From NCBI RefSeq assembly GCF_030538495.1, contig NZ_JAUNTW010000005.1, positions 1 to 64,000 of the forward strand: a stretch of DNA of 64,000 nucleotides, given 5' to 3'. Within the stretch, counting starts at the first letter, position 1, and each line of letters starts with the position of its first letter. This document shows positions 17,048-26,861 of this stretch, one piece after another. The notes under the pieces were generated by a model, which did not search any database, was not told the origin of the DNA, and was given only the letters and a program-made list of their open reading frames with translations. This DNA comes from Paracoccus sp. (in: a-proteobacteria). GTDB taxonomy: Bacteria > Pseudomonadota > Alphaproteobacteria > Rhodobacterales > Rhodobacteraceae. Position numbers and translations under genes: made by a program.

Positions 17048-19876
17048 ATGAGCGGTTGGAATCCCACCGACTATAACCCCGATGATTTCGCCAATCGCCG
17101 CCATATCGGCCCCAGCCCCGCCGAGATGGACGACATGCTGCGCGCCGTCGGTGCCGACAGTCTGGATGCGCTGATTGAACAGACCGTTCCCGCCGCGATT
17201 CGTCAGGATCAGCCGCTGGATTGGGAACCTCTGTCCGAGGCCGCGCTGCTGGCGCGCATGAAGCAGGTGGCGGCGAAAAACCGGGTTATGACCAGCCTGA
17301 TCGGGCAGGGCTATTACGGCACCGTCACGCCGCCCGCGATTCAGCGCAATATTCTGGAAAATCCAGCCTGGTATACGGCCTATACCCCGTATCAGCCCGA
17401 AATCGCGCAAGGGCGGCTTGAGGCGTTGCTGAATTATCAGACCATGGTGGCCGATCTGACCGGCTTGCCCGTCGCCAATGCGTCTCTGCTGGACGAGGCG
17501 ACGGCGGCGGCCGAAGCCATGGCCATGGCGCTGCGTCAGTCGAAATCCAAAGCGCGCGCGTTCTTTGCCGACCGCAACCTGCACCCGCAGACGATTGCGG
17601 TGCTGCGCACCCGCGCGCTGCCGCTGGGCGTTGAGGTGATCGAGGGCGCGGCGGGCGATCTGGACCCTGCCACCGTCTTTGGCGCGATTTTCCAATATCC
17701 CGGCACCTATGGCCATGTCCGCGATCTGACCGCCGATATTGACGCGCTGCATGGCGCGGGGGCCTTGGCGATTGTGGCGACCGATCTGTTGGCGCTGTGT
17801 CTGTTGCGCGAACCGGGGGCCATGGGGGCCGATATTGCCGTGGGTTCGGCGCAGCGGTTTGGCGTGCCGATGGGCTATGGCGGGCCGCATGCCGCGTTCA
17901 TGGCCTGCCGCGATGAATTGAAGCGCACCATGCCGGGCCGCATCGTCGGCGTGTCGATTGATGCAGCGGGGCGTAAAGCCTATCGTCTGGCGCTGCAAAC
18001 GCGCGAACAGCATATCCGCCGCGAAAAGGCCACGTCGAATGTCTGCACCGCGCAGGCTTTGCTGGCGGTGATGGCGTCGTTCTATGCCGTGTTTCATGGG
18101 CCGGTGGGGCTGCGCGCGATTGCGCAGCGGGTGCATCTGAACGCGGTGACCATCGCAAACGCCCTGCGTGCGGCGGGGGCCGAGGTCGCGCCGGATGCGT
18201 TTTTCGACACCATCACCGTGCGCGTCGGCGTGGGGCAACAGGGCATCATGGCCGCCGCCCGACATCGCGGCATCAACCTGCGCCGGGTTGGCACCGACCG
18301 CGTGGGCATCAGCGTGGATGAAACCACCGATGCGGGCGTGATTGCGCGGCTGCTGGATGCGTTCGGCATCACCGACGCGCCCGCCATGGCGACCGAACCC
18401 GCCATCCCCGCCGATCTGCTGCGCGACAGCGATTATCTGACCCATCCGGTGTTCCATATGAACCGGGCGGAATCCGAGATGATGCGTTATATGCGGCGGC
18501 TGTCGGATCGCGATCTGGCACTGGACCGCGCGATGATCCCGCTGGGGTCTTGCACGATGAAGCTGAACGCGGCGGCCGAAATGATGCCGATCACCTGGCC
18601 CGAATTTGGCGCGCTGCATCCCTTTGCGCCCGCCGATCAGGCCGCGGGCTATGCCGAGGCGATTGGCGATTTGCAGGACAAACTGTGCCAGATTACCGGC
18701 TATGACGCGTTTTCGATGCAGCCCAACAGCGGCGCGCAGGGCGAATATGCGGGGCTGTTGACGATTCAGGCCTATCACCGCGCCAATGGCGACGATCAGC
18801 GCGACATCTGCCTGATCCCGGTGTCGGCGCATGGCACGAATCCCGCATCGGCGCAGATGTGCGGGATGAAGGTTGTGGTCGTCAAATCCGCCCCGAACGG
18901 CGATATTGATCTGGAGGATTTCACCGACAAAGCCGCCAAGGCGGGCGACAAGCTGGCGGCGGTGATGATCACCTATCCCAGCACGCATGGCGTGTTCGAA
19001 GATACCGTCCGCGATGTTTGCCGCATCACGCATGACCATGGCGGGCAGGTCTATATCGACGGCGCGAATATGAACGCCTTGGTCGGGCTGGTGAAACCGG
19101 GTGAGATTGGCGGCGATGTCAGCCACCTGAACCTGCATAAAACCTTTGCCATCCCGCATGGCGGCGGCGGTCCGGGCATGGGGCCGATCGGGGTCAAGGC
19201 GCATCTGGCGCCGCATCTGCCGGGTGATCCGCGCGATGCGGACAGCGGCGCGGTGTCGGCAGCGCCGTTTGGGTCGGCGTCGATCCTGTTGATTTCATGG
19301 GCCTATTGCCTGATGATGGGCGGGGCCGGGCTGACGCAGGCGACTCGGGTCGCGATTTTGAACGCCAACTATATCGCCAGCCGTTTGGCCGGGGCCTATC
19401 CGATCCTGTTCATGGGCAACCGGGGCCGCGTGGCGCATGAATGTATTCTGGACACCCGGCCCTTTGCCGAACATGGCGTGACGGTGGATGACATTGCCAA
19501 GCGCCTGATCGACAACGGTTTCCATGCCCCAACGATGAGCTGGCCGGTCGCTGGCACCCTGATGGTCGAACCGACGGAATCGGAAACCAAGGCGGAAATC
19601 GACCGCTTTATCACCGCTCTGCTGGCGATCCGCGATGAAATCACCGACGTGGCCGAGGGCCGCATCGCGCCCGAGGCCAGCCCTCTGCGCCACGCCCCCC
19701 ACACGGTCGAGGATCTGGTCGCCGACTGGACCCGCGAATATTCGCGCGAACAGGGCTGTTTCCCGCCGGGCGCGTTCCGGGTGGACAAATACTGGCCGCC
19801 CGTGGGGCGCGTCGATAACGTCCACGGCGACCGCAACCTGATCTGCACCTGCCCGCCGCTGGCCGATTACGAATAA
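17048..19876 (+). CDS. gcvP: Glycine dehydrogenase (decarboxylating), P protein
   Basis: PLP enzyme that decarboxylates glycine and loads the remaining aminomethyl group on H protein. It is the single-chain form (942 residues), not the split GcvPA/GcvPB pair. The start at 17048 ([14 protein letters not shown]) has CAGGAGTAAGCGC upstream and is preferred over an in-frame start 18 bases earlier. The PLP Lys lies in [17 protein letters not shown] near residue 698. The terminator at 19882 ends the unit. Confidence 0.98.
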   Translation: MSGWNPTDYNPDDFANRRHIGPSPAEMDDMLRAVGADSLDALIEQTVPAAIRQDQPLDWEPLSEAALLARMKQVAAKNRVMTSLIGQGYYGTVTPPAIQRNILENPAWYTAYTPYQPEIAQGRLEALLNYQTMVADLTGLPVANASLLDEATAAAEAMAMALRQSKSKARAFFADRNLHPQTIAVLRTRALPLGVEVIEGAAGDLDPATVFGAIFQYPGTYGHVRDLTADIDALHGAGALAIVATDLLALCLLREPGAMGADIAVGSAQRFGVPMGYGGPHAAFMACRDELKRTMPGRIVGVSIDAAGRKAYRLALQTREQHIRREKATSNVCTAQALLAVMASFYAVFHGPVGLRAIAQRVHLNAVTIANALRAAGAEVAPDAFFDTITVRVGVGQQGIMAAARHRGINLRRVGTDRVGISVDETTDAGVIARLLDAFGITDAPAMATEPAIPADLLRDSDYLTHPVFHMNRAESEMMRYMRRLSDRDLALDRAMIPLGSCTMKLNAAAEMMPITWPEFGALHPFAPADQAAGYAEAIGDLQDKLCQITGYDAFSMQPNSGAQGEYAGLLTIQAYHRANGDDQRDICLIPVSAHGTNPASAQMCGMKVVVVKSAPNGDIDLEDFTDKAAKAGDKLAAVMITYPSTHGVFEDTVRDVCRITHDHGGQVYIDGANMNALVGLVKPGEIGGDVSHLNLHKTFAIPHGGGGPGMGPIGVKAHLAPHLPGDPRDADSGAVSAAPFGSASILLISWAYCLMMGGAGLTQATRVAILNANYIASRLAGAYPILFMGNRGRVAHECILDTRPFAEHGVTVDDIAKRLIDNGFHAPTMSWPVAGTLMVEPTESETKAEIDRFITALLAIRDEITDVAEGRIAPEASPLRHAPHTVEDLVADWTREYSREQGCFPPGAFRVDKYWPPVGRVDNVHGDRNLICTCPPLADYE

Positions 19877-19881
19877 ACCAG

Positions 19882-19909
19882 AAAGGCGGCCTTGCGGGGC
19901 CGCCTTTTT
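19882..19909 (+). terminator. Rho-independent terminator of gcvP
   Basis: Stem AAAGGCGGCC / GGCCGCCTTT with a short loop, running into TTTTT, just after the gcvP stop. Confidence 0.9.
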
Positions 19910-19934
19910 CGATTTCTGTGCAAAGACGTAACCG

Positions 19935-20369
19935 ATGACTGAATCATTGAAACTGACCTGTCTGGCCTGTGCGCAGGTGAACCGGGTGCCGTCTGACCGG
20001 GTGGCGGCGGCGAAATGTGGCACCTGTGGCGCGGGGTTGATTGCAGGCAAACCGGTGGCTGTGGATTACGCCACCTTGGTTAAGGCCGCGCGCAACGATG
20101 ATCTGCCCTTGCTGGTGGATTTCTGGGCGCCGTGGTGCGGGCCGTGCCGGTCGATGGCACCCGAATTTGACCGTGCGGCGGGGGCGTTGCGTGGTCAGGT
20201 GCGGTTGGCGAAGATCGACACCGAACAGGCGCCCGAGGCCAGCAAACGCTGGGCCATTCGCGGGATTCCGGCGCTGATTTTGTTTGCGCGGGGCCGCGAA
20301 ATCGACCGGGCCGCAGGCGCGCGCCCGGCCTCGGCGATCATCGAATTTGCGCAACGCGCGGTGCGTTAA
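19935..20369 (+). CDS. trxC: Thioredoxin 2 (zinc-binding type)
   Basis: 144 residues with an N-terminal zinc-binding region containing two Cys pairs (CLAC near residue 9 and CGTC near 28). A thioredoxin fold with the redox motif WCGPC at about 67-71 and the cis-Pro segment RGIPALILF follows. It reduces protein disulfides in the cytoplasm; in E. coli trxC is OxyR-regulated, which cannot be judged here. Confidence 0.95.
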   Translation: MTESLKLTCLACAQVNRVPSDRVAAAKCGTCGAGLIAGKPVAVDYATLVKAARNDDLPLLVDFWAPWCGPCRSMAPEFDRAAGALRGQVRLAKIDTEQAPEASKRWAIRGIPALILFARGREIDRAAGARPASAIIEFAQRAVR

Positions 20370-20456
20370 GGCCGCGTTAACGCCGGTAAACCTTACTGCG
20401 GCGCGTCAGCCGTGGCCCACAGGGTCACGGGAATCACGCGCCAAAGGGGTTTGCCA

Positions 20457-22751
20457 ATGAATATCGCCATCACTAACGGTTTGCTGCTGATGCCGCCCGC
20501 CTTCCGCGCCGGGCTGTCCAGTTGGTCGCGCAGCACGGGCCAATCCGGCACGGCGACATGGGCCTCGGCCAGCAATGCCGCCCTGGTCCCCGCCGATCAG
20601 GATTTTGGCGCCTGTCTGGAGATTCAGAAACAGGCCACCACCACCCGCCTGCGGTTTATGGGTGAAACCCCCATGATTCCGGGGGTTTATCTGCGCGTGT
20701 CGGCGCGGGTTAAGGCGGTCGCCGGGCCGCTATGCAGCGTGCAGATTGCCGGATGGGCGGGCGACGGCAGCCGCCGCGCGGTCACGGGCCTGACCACCAC
20801 CGGTCCCATCACCGCCCTGCGCAATCATGGCGAGGTCGTCGAAATCAGCGCCATTATCGGCGTGGGCAACCGCGCGGGCGTGGATATGCCTTGGGGAACG
20901 CGACCGGTATTCGGGCATTTCGGGCTGGATCTGATCGGGCCGAATGGCGGCGCGATCCGCATCGAATCCATCCGTATTGACGACATCACATCGGCCTTTG
21001 TCCCGTCTCTGCTGGATTGGGTGGATGTGCGCGATTTTGGCGCGGTGGGCGACGGGCGCACCGATGACCGCGAGGCGTTTCTGGCCGCCGATAACGCGGC
21101 GCGGGGGCGGTCGGTGCTGGTGTCGGATGGCACGTTTTTGATCGGGTCCGACTTGTCGATCAACAGCCCCATCCGGTTTCAGGGCAAGCTGACCTGCCCT
21201 GACACCGCGCGCATTGCGTTCATGCAAAGCTTTGATTTCCCGACCTATGCCGACGCGTTCAAGGACGAAACCCAAGGCATGAAAAAAGCGTTGCAGGCGC
21301 TGCTGGGCTATACCGACCACGTCGCACTGGACCTGAAAGGACGGCGCGTGGACCTGACCGAACCGCTGATCCTGTCGGATGTCGCGCCCGCGCTGACCGG
21401 CTATTCCAACCGCCGCGTGATCCGCAACGGCAGCATCATGGCCCGCCCCGGCCCGGCATGGGAGACCGGCAAATGGACCAGCACCGCCAGTTATGACCCG
21501 CGCAGCCCGTTGATGCTGACCAATGTCGCCAATGTCGCCGCGATCGAAATTGGCAGCCGCGTCAGCGGCCAAGGCGTCGGGCGCGAGGTGTATGTCAACG
21601 GCAAAGACGTGGCCCGCCGTCGCCTGACCCTGTCCCAGCCGCTGTATGGCGGTGCGATGACACGCAGCTTTGACTTTGAACGATACCGCTATCTGTTTGA
21701 TTTTTCCGGCGTTCCGCAGGTGGATCGGCTGAATTTCGACGATCTCGACTTTGCCTGTGAAAGCATCGCGAGCGCGATTCTGTTGCCGATCAAGGGCGAC
21801 ATGATCGCCGTGCGTGATTGTTATATCACCCGCCCCAAGGATCGCGGCATCACATCCATCGGGCGCGGCTGTCAGGATATGCTGATCGACCGCTGCCAGT
21901 TCCTGTCCAGCGAAATGCACCTGCCCGCGCAGCAACGCACCACCGTGGCGATCAACGTCAACGCCAATGACGTGAAAATCCGCAACAACCGCTTTGTCCG
22001 GTTTGCGCATTTCATGGTCGCCAATGGCGGCGGGCATATCATTTCCGGCAATCACTGGTTTCAGGGGGACGGATCGGGTCAGGGTCTGCGCTATGCCGGG
22101 TTGGTGATGACGCTGACCAACAACCAGACCACGATCACCGGAAACTATGTCGATAATGCGTCGATTGAATGGACGAACGAACACAGCGCCTATCCCGACT
22201 TTACGGGGAATGAGTTCAGCTTTGGCGGGCTGACAATCACCGGCAATACCTTCCTGTGTTCGAATACGGCGTCGTGGTTTACATGGCTGACGGTCAAACC
22301 CTATGGCCGGGGGCATTTCATCCACGGGCTGAATGTCGTGGGCAATGTGTTCAAGGCGCTCTATGGCAATGTGGACCGCATCGACCGGGTGGATACGTCG
22401 ATTGCGGATCTGGATTACAACCGGATGCGCAATGTGCAGTTCGAGGCGAACACCTTCAACGGCATCAACACCTATGTCGCCAACCCCTTGATGGTGCAGC
22501 ATAATCAAAGCACGGCCACCGCGACATGGACCTTGCCCGCGCTGACCGGCCTGCCGTTTCAGGGTTGGGCGAAATCGGTGCAATCGGTCGTGAACGAATC
22601 CGCGCTGATGGATGGGTCGGGTCGCCGCGTGGATGGCGCGCCCGCCGTCGCCACCGAAATCGGCACAGCGAAACGGCAGATTCGCCTGTCATGGGCGCAG
22701 CCGGTGCGCGGGCGGGTGGCCGTTTACGCTCGGATGGACCGCCCGCAATAG
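20457..22751 (+). CDS. Right-handed beta-helix protein resembling GTA head-spike GhsA / GH28-related
   Basis: 764 residues, no signal peptide, starting MNIAITNGLLLMPPAFRAGL. A mid-protein block VDVRDFGAVGDGRTDDREAF is the classic start of a pectate-lyase-like parallel beta-helix. Long Asn/Gly-rich rungs follow (TITGNYVDNASIEWTNEH, LTITGNTFL). The architecture and N-terminus resemble Rhodobacterales proteins annotated as GH28-related, one of which is the head-spike protein of the Rhodobacter capsulatus gene transfer agent that binds capsule polysaccharide. No phage or GTA genes are nearby. The start at 20457 is preferred over an earlier in-frame one because of AAAGGGG upstream. The spike role is inference. 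Confidence 0.75.
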   Translation: MNIAITNGLLLMPPAFRAGLSSWSRSTGQSGTATWASASNAALVPADQDFGACLEIQKQATTTRLRFMGETPMIPGVYLRVSARVKAVAGPLCSVQIAGWAGDGSRRAVTGLTTTGPITALRNHGEVVEISAIIGVGNRAGVDMPWGTRPVFGHFGLDLIGPNGGAIRIESIRIDDITSAFVPSLLDWVDVRDFGAVGDGRTDDREAFLAADNAARGRSVLVSDGTFLIGSDLSINSPIRFQGKLTCPDTARIAFMQSFDFPTYADAFKDETQGMKKALQALLGYTDHVALDLKGRRVDLTEPLILSDVAPALTGYSNRRVIRNGSIMARPGPAWETGKWTSTASYDPRSPLMLTNVANVAAIEIGSRVSGQGVGREVYVNGKDVARRRLTLSQPLYGGAMTRSFDFERYRYLFDFSGVPQVDRLNFDDLDFACESIASAILLPIKGDMIAVRDCYITRPKDRGITSIGRGCQDMLIDRCQFLSSEMHLPAQQRTTVAINVNANDVKIRNNRFVRFAHFMVANGGGHIISGNHWFQGDGSGQGLRYAGLVMTLTNNQTTITGNYVDNASIEWTNEHSAYPDFTGNEFSFGGLTITGNTFLCSNTASWFTWLTVKPYGRGHFIHGLNVVGNVFKALYGNVDRIDRVDTSIADLDYNRMRNVQFEANTFNGINTYVANPLMVQHNQSTATATWTLPALTGLPFQGWAKSVQSVVNESALMDGSGRRVDGAPAVATEIGTAKRQIRLSWAQPVRGRVAVYARMDRPQ

Positions 22752-22809
22752 CGCCCGGTTGACATCTGTTCCTTGGCTGTCAATGGTCGCGACAGCCAAG
22801 GAAACGCCC

Positions 22810-24366
22810 ATGTCATACCGCCCCGCCATTCTGGATTTTTCATTCAACCGCAAAGATTTGGTGGCGGGCCTGACCGTCGCCATTGTTGCGCTGCCTTTGT
22901 CGCTGGCGATTGCGATTGCCAGCGGCCTGTCGCCGGACAAAGGGCTGGTCACCGCCATCATCGGCGGCTTTCTGGTCAGCGCGGCGGGCGGCACGCGGCA
23001 TCAGATCGGCGGGCCTGCGGGGGCCTTTATCGTGTTGGTCGCGGCCTGTGTCGCCCAGATTGGCGTGCCGGGGCTGATTTTGGCCACCGTCATGTCGGGC
23101 ATCATGCTGGCGATTTTGGGCGCGCTGCGTCTGGGCGGCACGATCCGGTTTGTCCCCTATCCGGTGGTGATCGGGTTCACGGCGGGCATCGGCGTCATCA
23201 TCGCCGCCAGCCAGTTGCGCGACCTGCTGGGCCTGACGCTGAGCGAACCCGAACCCGCCGAATTTCTGCACAAATTGCCGGTGTTGTGGGCCGCGCGCGA
23301 TACGGTCAGCGGCGCGTCGGTGACGGTCGCCGCGTTGACGGTGACCACGATTCTGGGCTGTCAGAGGTTCGCGCCGCGCCTGCCGTCGCTGCTGATCGGC
23401 ATTATCGTGGCCACTCTGGCCGCGCTGATTTTGCCCGCGCCGACGGTCTTTGACCGGTTCGGAGACCTGCCGCGCAGCCTGCCCATGCCCGAACTGCCGG
23501 TGTTGGATGCGGGGCTGATGATGGCGGCGCTGCCCTTTGCCGTGGGGTTCACGCTGCTGGGCGCGATTGAATCGCTGCTGTCGGCCATGGTTGCGGATCA
23601 GATGGCGGGAACGCGGATGCGCCCGGATGACGAACTGATCGGGCAGGGCATCGCCAATATCGCGGTCGGGCTGTTTGGCGGGTTCTGCACCACCGGCACG
23701 ATTGCCCGCACCGCCACGAACGTCAAGGCAGGCAGCCACGGCCCCGGTTCAGGCATGATCCATGCCGCGATATTGCTGGTGTTTTTGATGGTCGCCGCAC
23801 CCTTGGTCGGGGCGATTCCGCTGGCCGGGCTGGCGGGGCTGCTGATGCTGGTCGCGTGGAAAATGATCGAATGGCACGCGATCCGGTCGCTGATCCGGCT
23901 GGACCGGGCCGAGGCGGGGGTGATGGCCGTGACGTTCTTGGCCGTGGTGCTGCGCGATCTGACCGATGGGATCGTGATTGGCATGGCCTTGGCCGGGATT
24001 TTGTTCATCGCACGGATGGCGCGCGATTGCGGCGTGTTGCCCGACAGCGCCGATGACAGCCCCGACCGCGACGACGAAATGACCATCTGCCTGCGCGGGC
24101 CGGTGTTCTTCGGGTCGGTCGCGCGGCTGGAAAATGTGTTTGCACGGGTGCAGTTACGCCCGCGCCTGCTGATGCTGGACATGACGGCGGTGCCACTGCT
24201 GGACGCGACGGGTGCGCAGATGATCGGTGATCTGGCGGTGCGGATGGCGCGGCACGGAACGCAGGTGGTGGTGATCGGCGGCACGCCGGGTTTGCGCGCG
24301 CAAATCCCCGGCAATGTCGCCCGCGCCGCCACGGCCGATCAGGCCCGCGCCATGACGGAACTGTGA
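22810..24366 (+). CDS. SulP family anion transporter with STAS domain
   Basis: 518 residues. About ten to twelve membrane segments come first (LVAGLTVAIVALPLSLAIA early on, IGGPAGAFIVLVAA next). A cytoplasmic STAS domain covers the last about 110 residues (CLRGPVFFGSVARLENV and LLMLDMTAVPLLDATGA). SulP members carry sulfate, bicarbonate or dicarboxylates; the substrate cannot be read from sequence. The start at 22810 has AAGGAAACGCCC as ribosome-binding site. Confidence 0.92.
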   Translation: MSYRPAILDFSFNRKDLVAGLTVAIVALPLSLAIAIASGLSPDKGLVTAIIGGFLVSAAGGTRHQIGGPAGAFIVLVAACVAQIGVPGLILATVMSGIMLAILGALRLGGTIRFVPYPVVIGFTAGIGVIIAASQLRDLLGLTLSEPEPAEFLHKLPVLWAARDTVSGASVTVAALTVTTILGCQRFAPRLPSLLIGIIVATLAALILPAPTVFDRFGDLPRSLPMPELPVLDAGLMMAALPFAVGFTLLGAIESLLSAMVADQMAGTRMRPDDELIGQGIANIAVGLFGGFCTTGTIARTATNVKAGSHGPGSGMIHAAILLVFLMVAAPLVGAIPLAGLAGLLMLVAWKMIEWHAIRSLIRLDRAEAGVMAVTFLAVVLRDLTDGIVIGMALAGILFIARMARDCGVLPDSADDSPDRDDEMTICLRGPVFFGSVARLENVFARVQLRPRLLMLDMTAVPLLDATGAQMIGDLAVRMARHGTQVVVIGGTPGLRAQIPGNVARAATADQARAMTEL

Positions 24367-24368
24367 AT

Positions 24369-24410
24369 AATTTACAAACACCCGTTCATTTCCGTCAAGA
24401 AATTTACAAA
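24369..24410. promoter_or_regulatory. Direct repeat AATTTACAAA upstream of acsA
   Basis: Two identical ten-base copies at 24369-24378 and 24401-24410, 32 bases apart (about three helical turns), in an AT-rich stretch before acsA. They loosely resemble the TTTGCAAA-type sites of RamB/ScfR regulators of acetate genes. A regulatory role is inferred only from position and spacing. Confidence 0.35.
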
Positions 24411-24536
24411 ATTATCCAACAAAAAAAACAGCTTAACAAAAGTCCCGCTCTGTGATTAACTTTGCGGAACGGGTCTTTGGATAATGCTGTTGCGACATAT
24501 CCCAAGACCCCCGCATGACCGCAGGGAGGGGACGTC

Positions 24537-26492
24537 ATGACCACTGAAAACACTGACAAACACGCGATTCCGCCCAATATGAAGGGCGCCCATATCGGGC
24601 CGGATGATTACCAACGGATGTATGCCGAATCGGTGCAGGACCCGGACGCGTTCTGGGGCCGCGAAGGGCAGCGGCTGGACTGGATTCACCCCTATTCCGT
24701 GGTGAAAAACACCGATTTCACGCTGGGTCAGGTCAGCATCAAATGGTTCGAGGACGGGATTCTGAACGCATCCGTCAACTGCATTGACCGCCATCTGGCG
24801 ACCAAAGGCGACCAGACCGCGATCATCTTTGAACCCGATGATCCGGCCAGCGGGTCGCAGCACATCACCTATAACCAGTTGGCGGAAAACGTGAACCGCA
24901 TGGCGAATGTGCTGCTGTCGCAGGGCGTGATGCGCGGCGACCGGGTGGTGATTTACCTGCCGATGATCCCCGAAGCCGCCTATGCCATGCTGGCCTGTGC
25001 GCGGATCGGCGCGGTTCATTCGATCGTGTTTGCGGGCTTTTCGCCGGACGCTTTGGCCAACCGCATCAACGATTCGGGCGCAAAAATCGTCATCACCGCC
25101 GACACCGCCCCGCGTGGCGGGCGGCGCACGGCGCTGAAATCCAACACCGACGCCGCGCTGCTGCATTGTTCGGACCGGGTGCGCTGTCTGGTGGTGAAAC
25201 ACACCGGCGATCAGACGACCTGGGTTCAGGGCCGCGATGTCGATGTGAAGGCGCTGATGGAAACCGCCAGCCCCGACTGCCCGCCCCGCCCGATGGGGGC
25301 CGAGGATCCTCTGTTCATTCTCTATACCAGCGGATCGACCGGCAAACCCAAAGGCGTGGTGCATACCACCGGCGGTTATCTGGTCTATGCCTCGATGACG
25401 CATCAATATGTGTTTGATTATCAGGAAGGCGATGTTTACTGGTGCACCGCCGATGTGGGCTGGGTCACGGGCCACAGCTATATCGTCTATGGCCCGCTGG
25501 CCAACGGCGCGACGACCATCATGTTCGAAGGCGTGCCGACCTTTCCCGATGCCGGGCGGTTCTGGGAGGTCTGCGCGAAACACAAAGTCACCCAGTTCTA
25601 CACCGCGCCGACCGCGATTCGGTCGCTGATGGGCAAGGGGCCGGAATGGGTCGAAAAGCACGATCTGTCGTCGCTGCGCGTGCTGGGATCGGTGGGCGAA
25701 CCCATCAACCCCGAAGCATGGCGGTGGTATAACGACCATGTGGGCAAAGGAAATTGCCCCATCGTGGACACGTTCTGGCAGACGGAAACCGGCGGTCACA
25801 TGATCACCGCCCTGCCCGGCGCGATTGAAACGAAACCGGGATCGGCCACGCTGCCCTTCTTTGGCGTCAAGCCCGCCGTTCTGGACGCGCAAACCGCGCA
25901 GGTCGTCGAAGGGAACGATGTCGAAGGCGTGCTGTGCATTTCGGACAGCTGGCCCGGTCAGATGCGCACGCTCTGGGGCGATCACGAACGGTTCGAAGAA
26001 GCCTATTTCCAGCAATATCCCGGCTATTACTTCACCGGCGACGGCTGCCGCCGCGATCAGGACGGGTATTACTGGATCACCGGCCGCGTCGATGACGTGA
26101 TCAATGTCAGCGGTCACCGCATGGGCACGGCCGAGGTCGAATCGGCCCTTGTCGCCCACGCCAAGGTCGCCGAGGCCGCCGTCGTCGGTTATCCCCATTC
26201 GCTGAAAGGTCAGGGCATCTACGCCTATGTCACCTTGATGAACGGGATCGAACCGTCCGAGGACCTGCGCGCCGAACTGGTCAAATGGGTGCGCGCGGAA
26301 ATCGGCCCGATCGCCAGCCCGGATCTGATCCAATGGGCGCCCGGTATGCCGAAAACGCGGTCGGGCAAAATCATGCGCCGCATCCTGCGCAAGATCGCTG
26401 AAAATGATTACGGCAGCCTGGGCGATATTTCGACCCTGGCCGAACCCGAAGTCGTGGACGATCTGATCGAAAACCGGATGAACCGCGAATAA
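24537..26492 (+). CDS. acsA: Acetyl-CoA synthetase (AMP-forming)
   Basis: Activates acetate to acetyl-CoA via acetyl-AMP. 651 residues, normal length. It has the P-loop-like [10 protein letters not shown] near residue 264, the [15 protein letters not shown] block, and the acetylatable C-terminal Lys in [11 protein letters not shown] near 610. A strong ribosome-binding site (GGGAGGGG) precedes ATG. It heads the acetate block with DUF4212 and actP downstream, so uptake and activation are encoded together. Confidence 0.98.
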   Translation: MTTENTDKHAIPPNMKGAHIGPDDYQRMYAESVQDPDAFWGREGQRLDWIHPYSVVKNTDFTLGQVSIKWFEDGILNASVNCIDRHLATKGDQTAIIFEPDDPASGSQHITYNQLAENVNRMANVLLSQGVMRGDRVVIYLPMIPEAAYAMLACARIGAVHSIVFAGFSPDALANRINDSGAKIVITADTAPRGGRRTALKSNTDAALLHCSDRVRCLVVKHTGDQTTWVQGRDVDVKALMETASPDCPPRPMGAEDPLFILYTSGSTGKPKGVVHTTGGYLVYASMTHQYVFDYQEGDVYWCTADVGWVTGHSYIVYGPLANGATTIMFEGVPTFPDAGRFWEVCAKHKVTQFYTAPTAIRSLMGKGPEWVEKHDLSSLRVLGSVGEPINPEAWRWYNDHVGKGNCPIVDTFWQTETGGHMITALPGAIETKPGSATLPFFGVKPAVLDAQTAQVVEGNDVEGVLCISDSWPGQMRTLWGDHERFEEAYFQQYPGYYFTGDGCRRDQDGYYWITGRVDDVINVSGHRMGTAEVESALVAHAKVAEAAVVGYPHSLKGQGIYAYVTLMNGIEPSEDLRAELVKWVRAEIGPIASPDLIQWAPGMPKTRSGKIMRRILRKIAENDYGSLGDISTLAEPEVVDDLIENRMNRE

Positions 26493-26601
26493 CACCGGTC
26501 GGCGCGTCGGACGCGCCCACCCTTGCGCCCGGTCCCCGCCGCCGGGCGCGCATCACAGGCGGGATCAAGGGGTATGTCGCAAGGGGAGGAACCGAAGGGA
26601 C

Positions 26602-26859
26602 ATGAGCGATAAACAATCAAGCAACGCCTATTGGCAGGCGAACCTGCGGATCATTTACATCTGTCTGGGGATCTGGGCTTTGGCATCATATGGCTTTGGC
26701 ATTGTGCTGCGCCCGATGCTGGCGGGGATCCCGATTGGTGGCACCGATCTGGGGTTCTGGTTCGCGCAACAGGGGGCCATTCTGGTCTTTCTGGTGCTGA
26801 TTTTCTGGTATGCGGCACGGATGAACCGTCTGGACCGCGAACATGGCGTGGATGAATAA
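26602..26859 (+). CDS. DUF4212 small membrane subunit of acetate symporter
   Basis: 85 residues with two membrane helices (IIYICLGIWALASYGFGIVL and QGAILVFLVLIFWYAARMN). DUF4212 proteins are encoded directly before ActP-type sodium:solute symporters and are thought to be accessory subunits. Only two bases separate it from actP. Confidence 0.92.
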   Translation: MSDKQSSNAYWQANLRIIYICLGIWALASYGFGIVLRPMLAGIPIGGTDLGFWFAQQGAILVFLVLIFWYAARMNRLDREHGVDE

Positions 26860-26861
26860 TC

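Noticed and set aside
16463..19216. 917-residue open frame on the minus strand
   Set aside because: Mirror frame of gcvP caused by high GC at third positions; the translation is Arg/His/Gln-rich without known domains, and the plus-strand gene is unambiguous.
20457..22751. Prophage remnant
   Set aside because: Only one phage-like protein; neighbours are trxC and a SulP transporter, with no integrase, attachment site or structural genes.
24456..26495. 679-residue minus-strand open frame
   Set aside because: Antisense of acsA; no domain recognisable.
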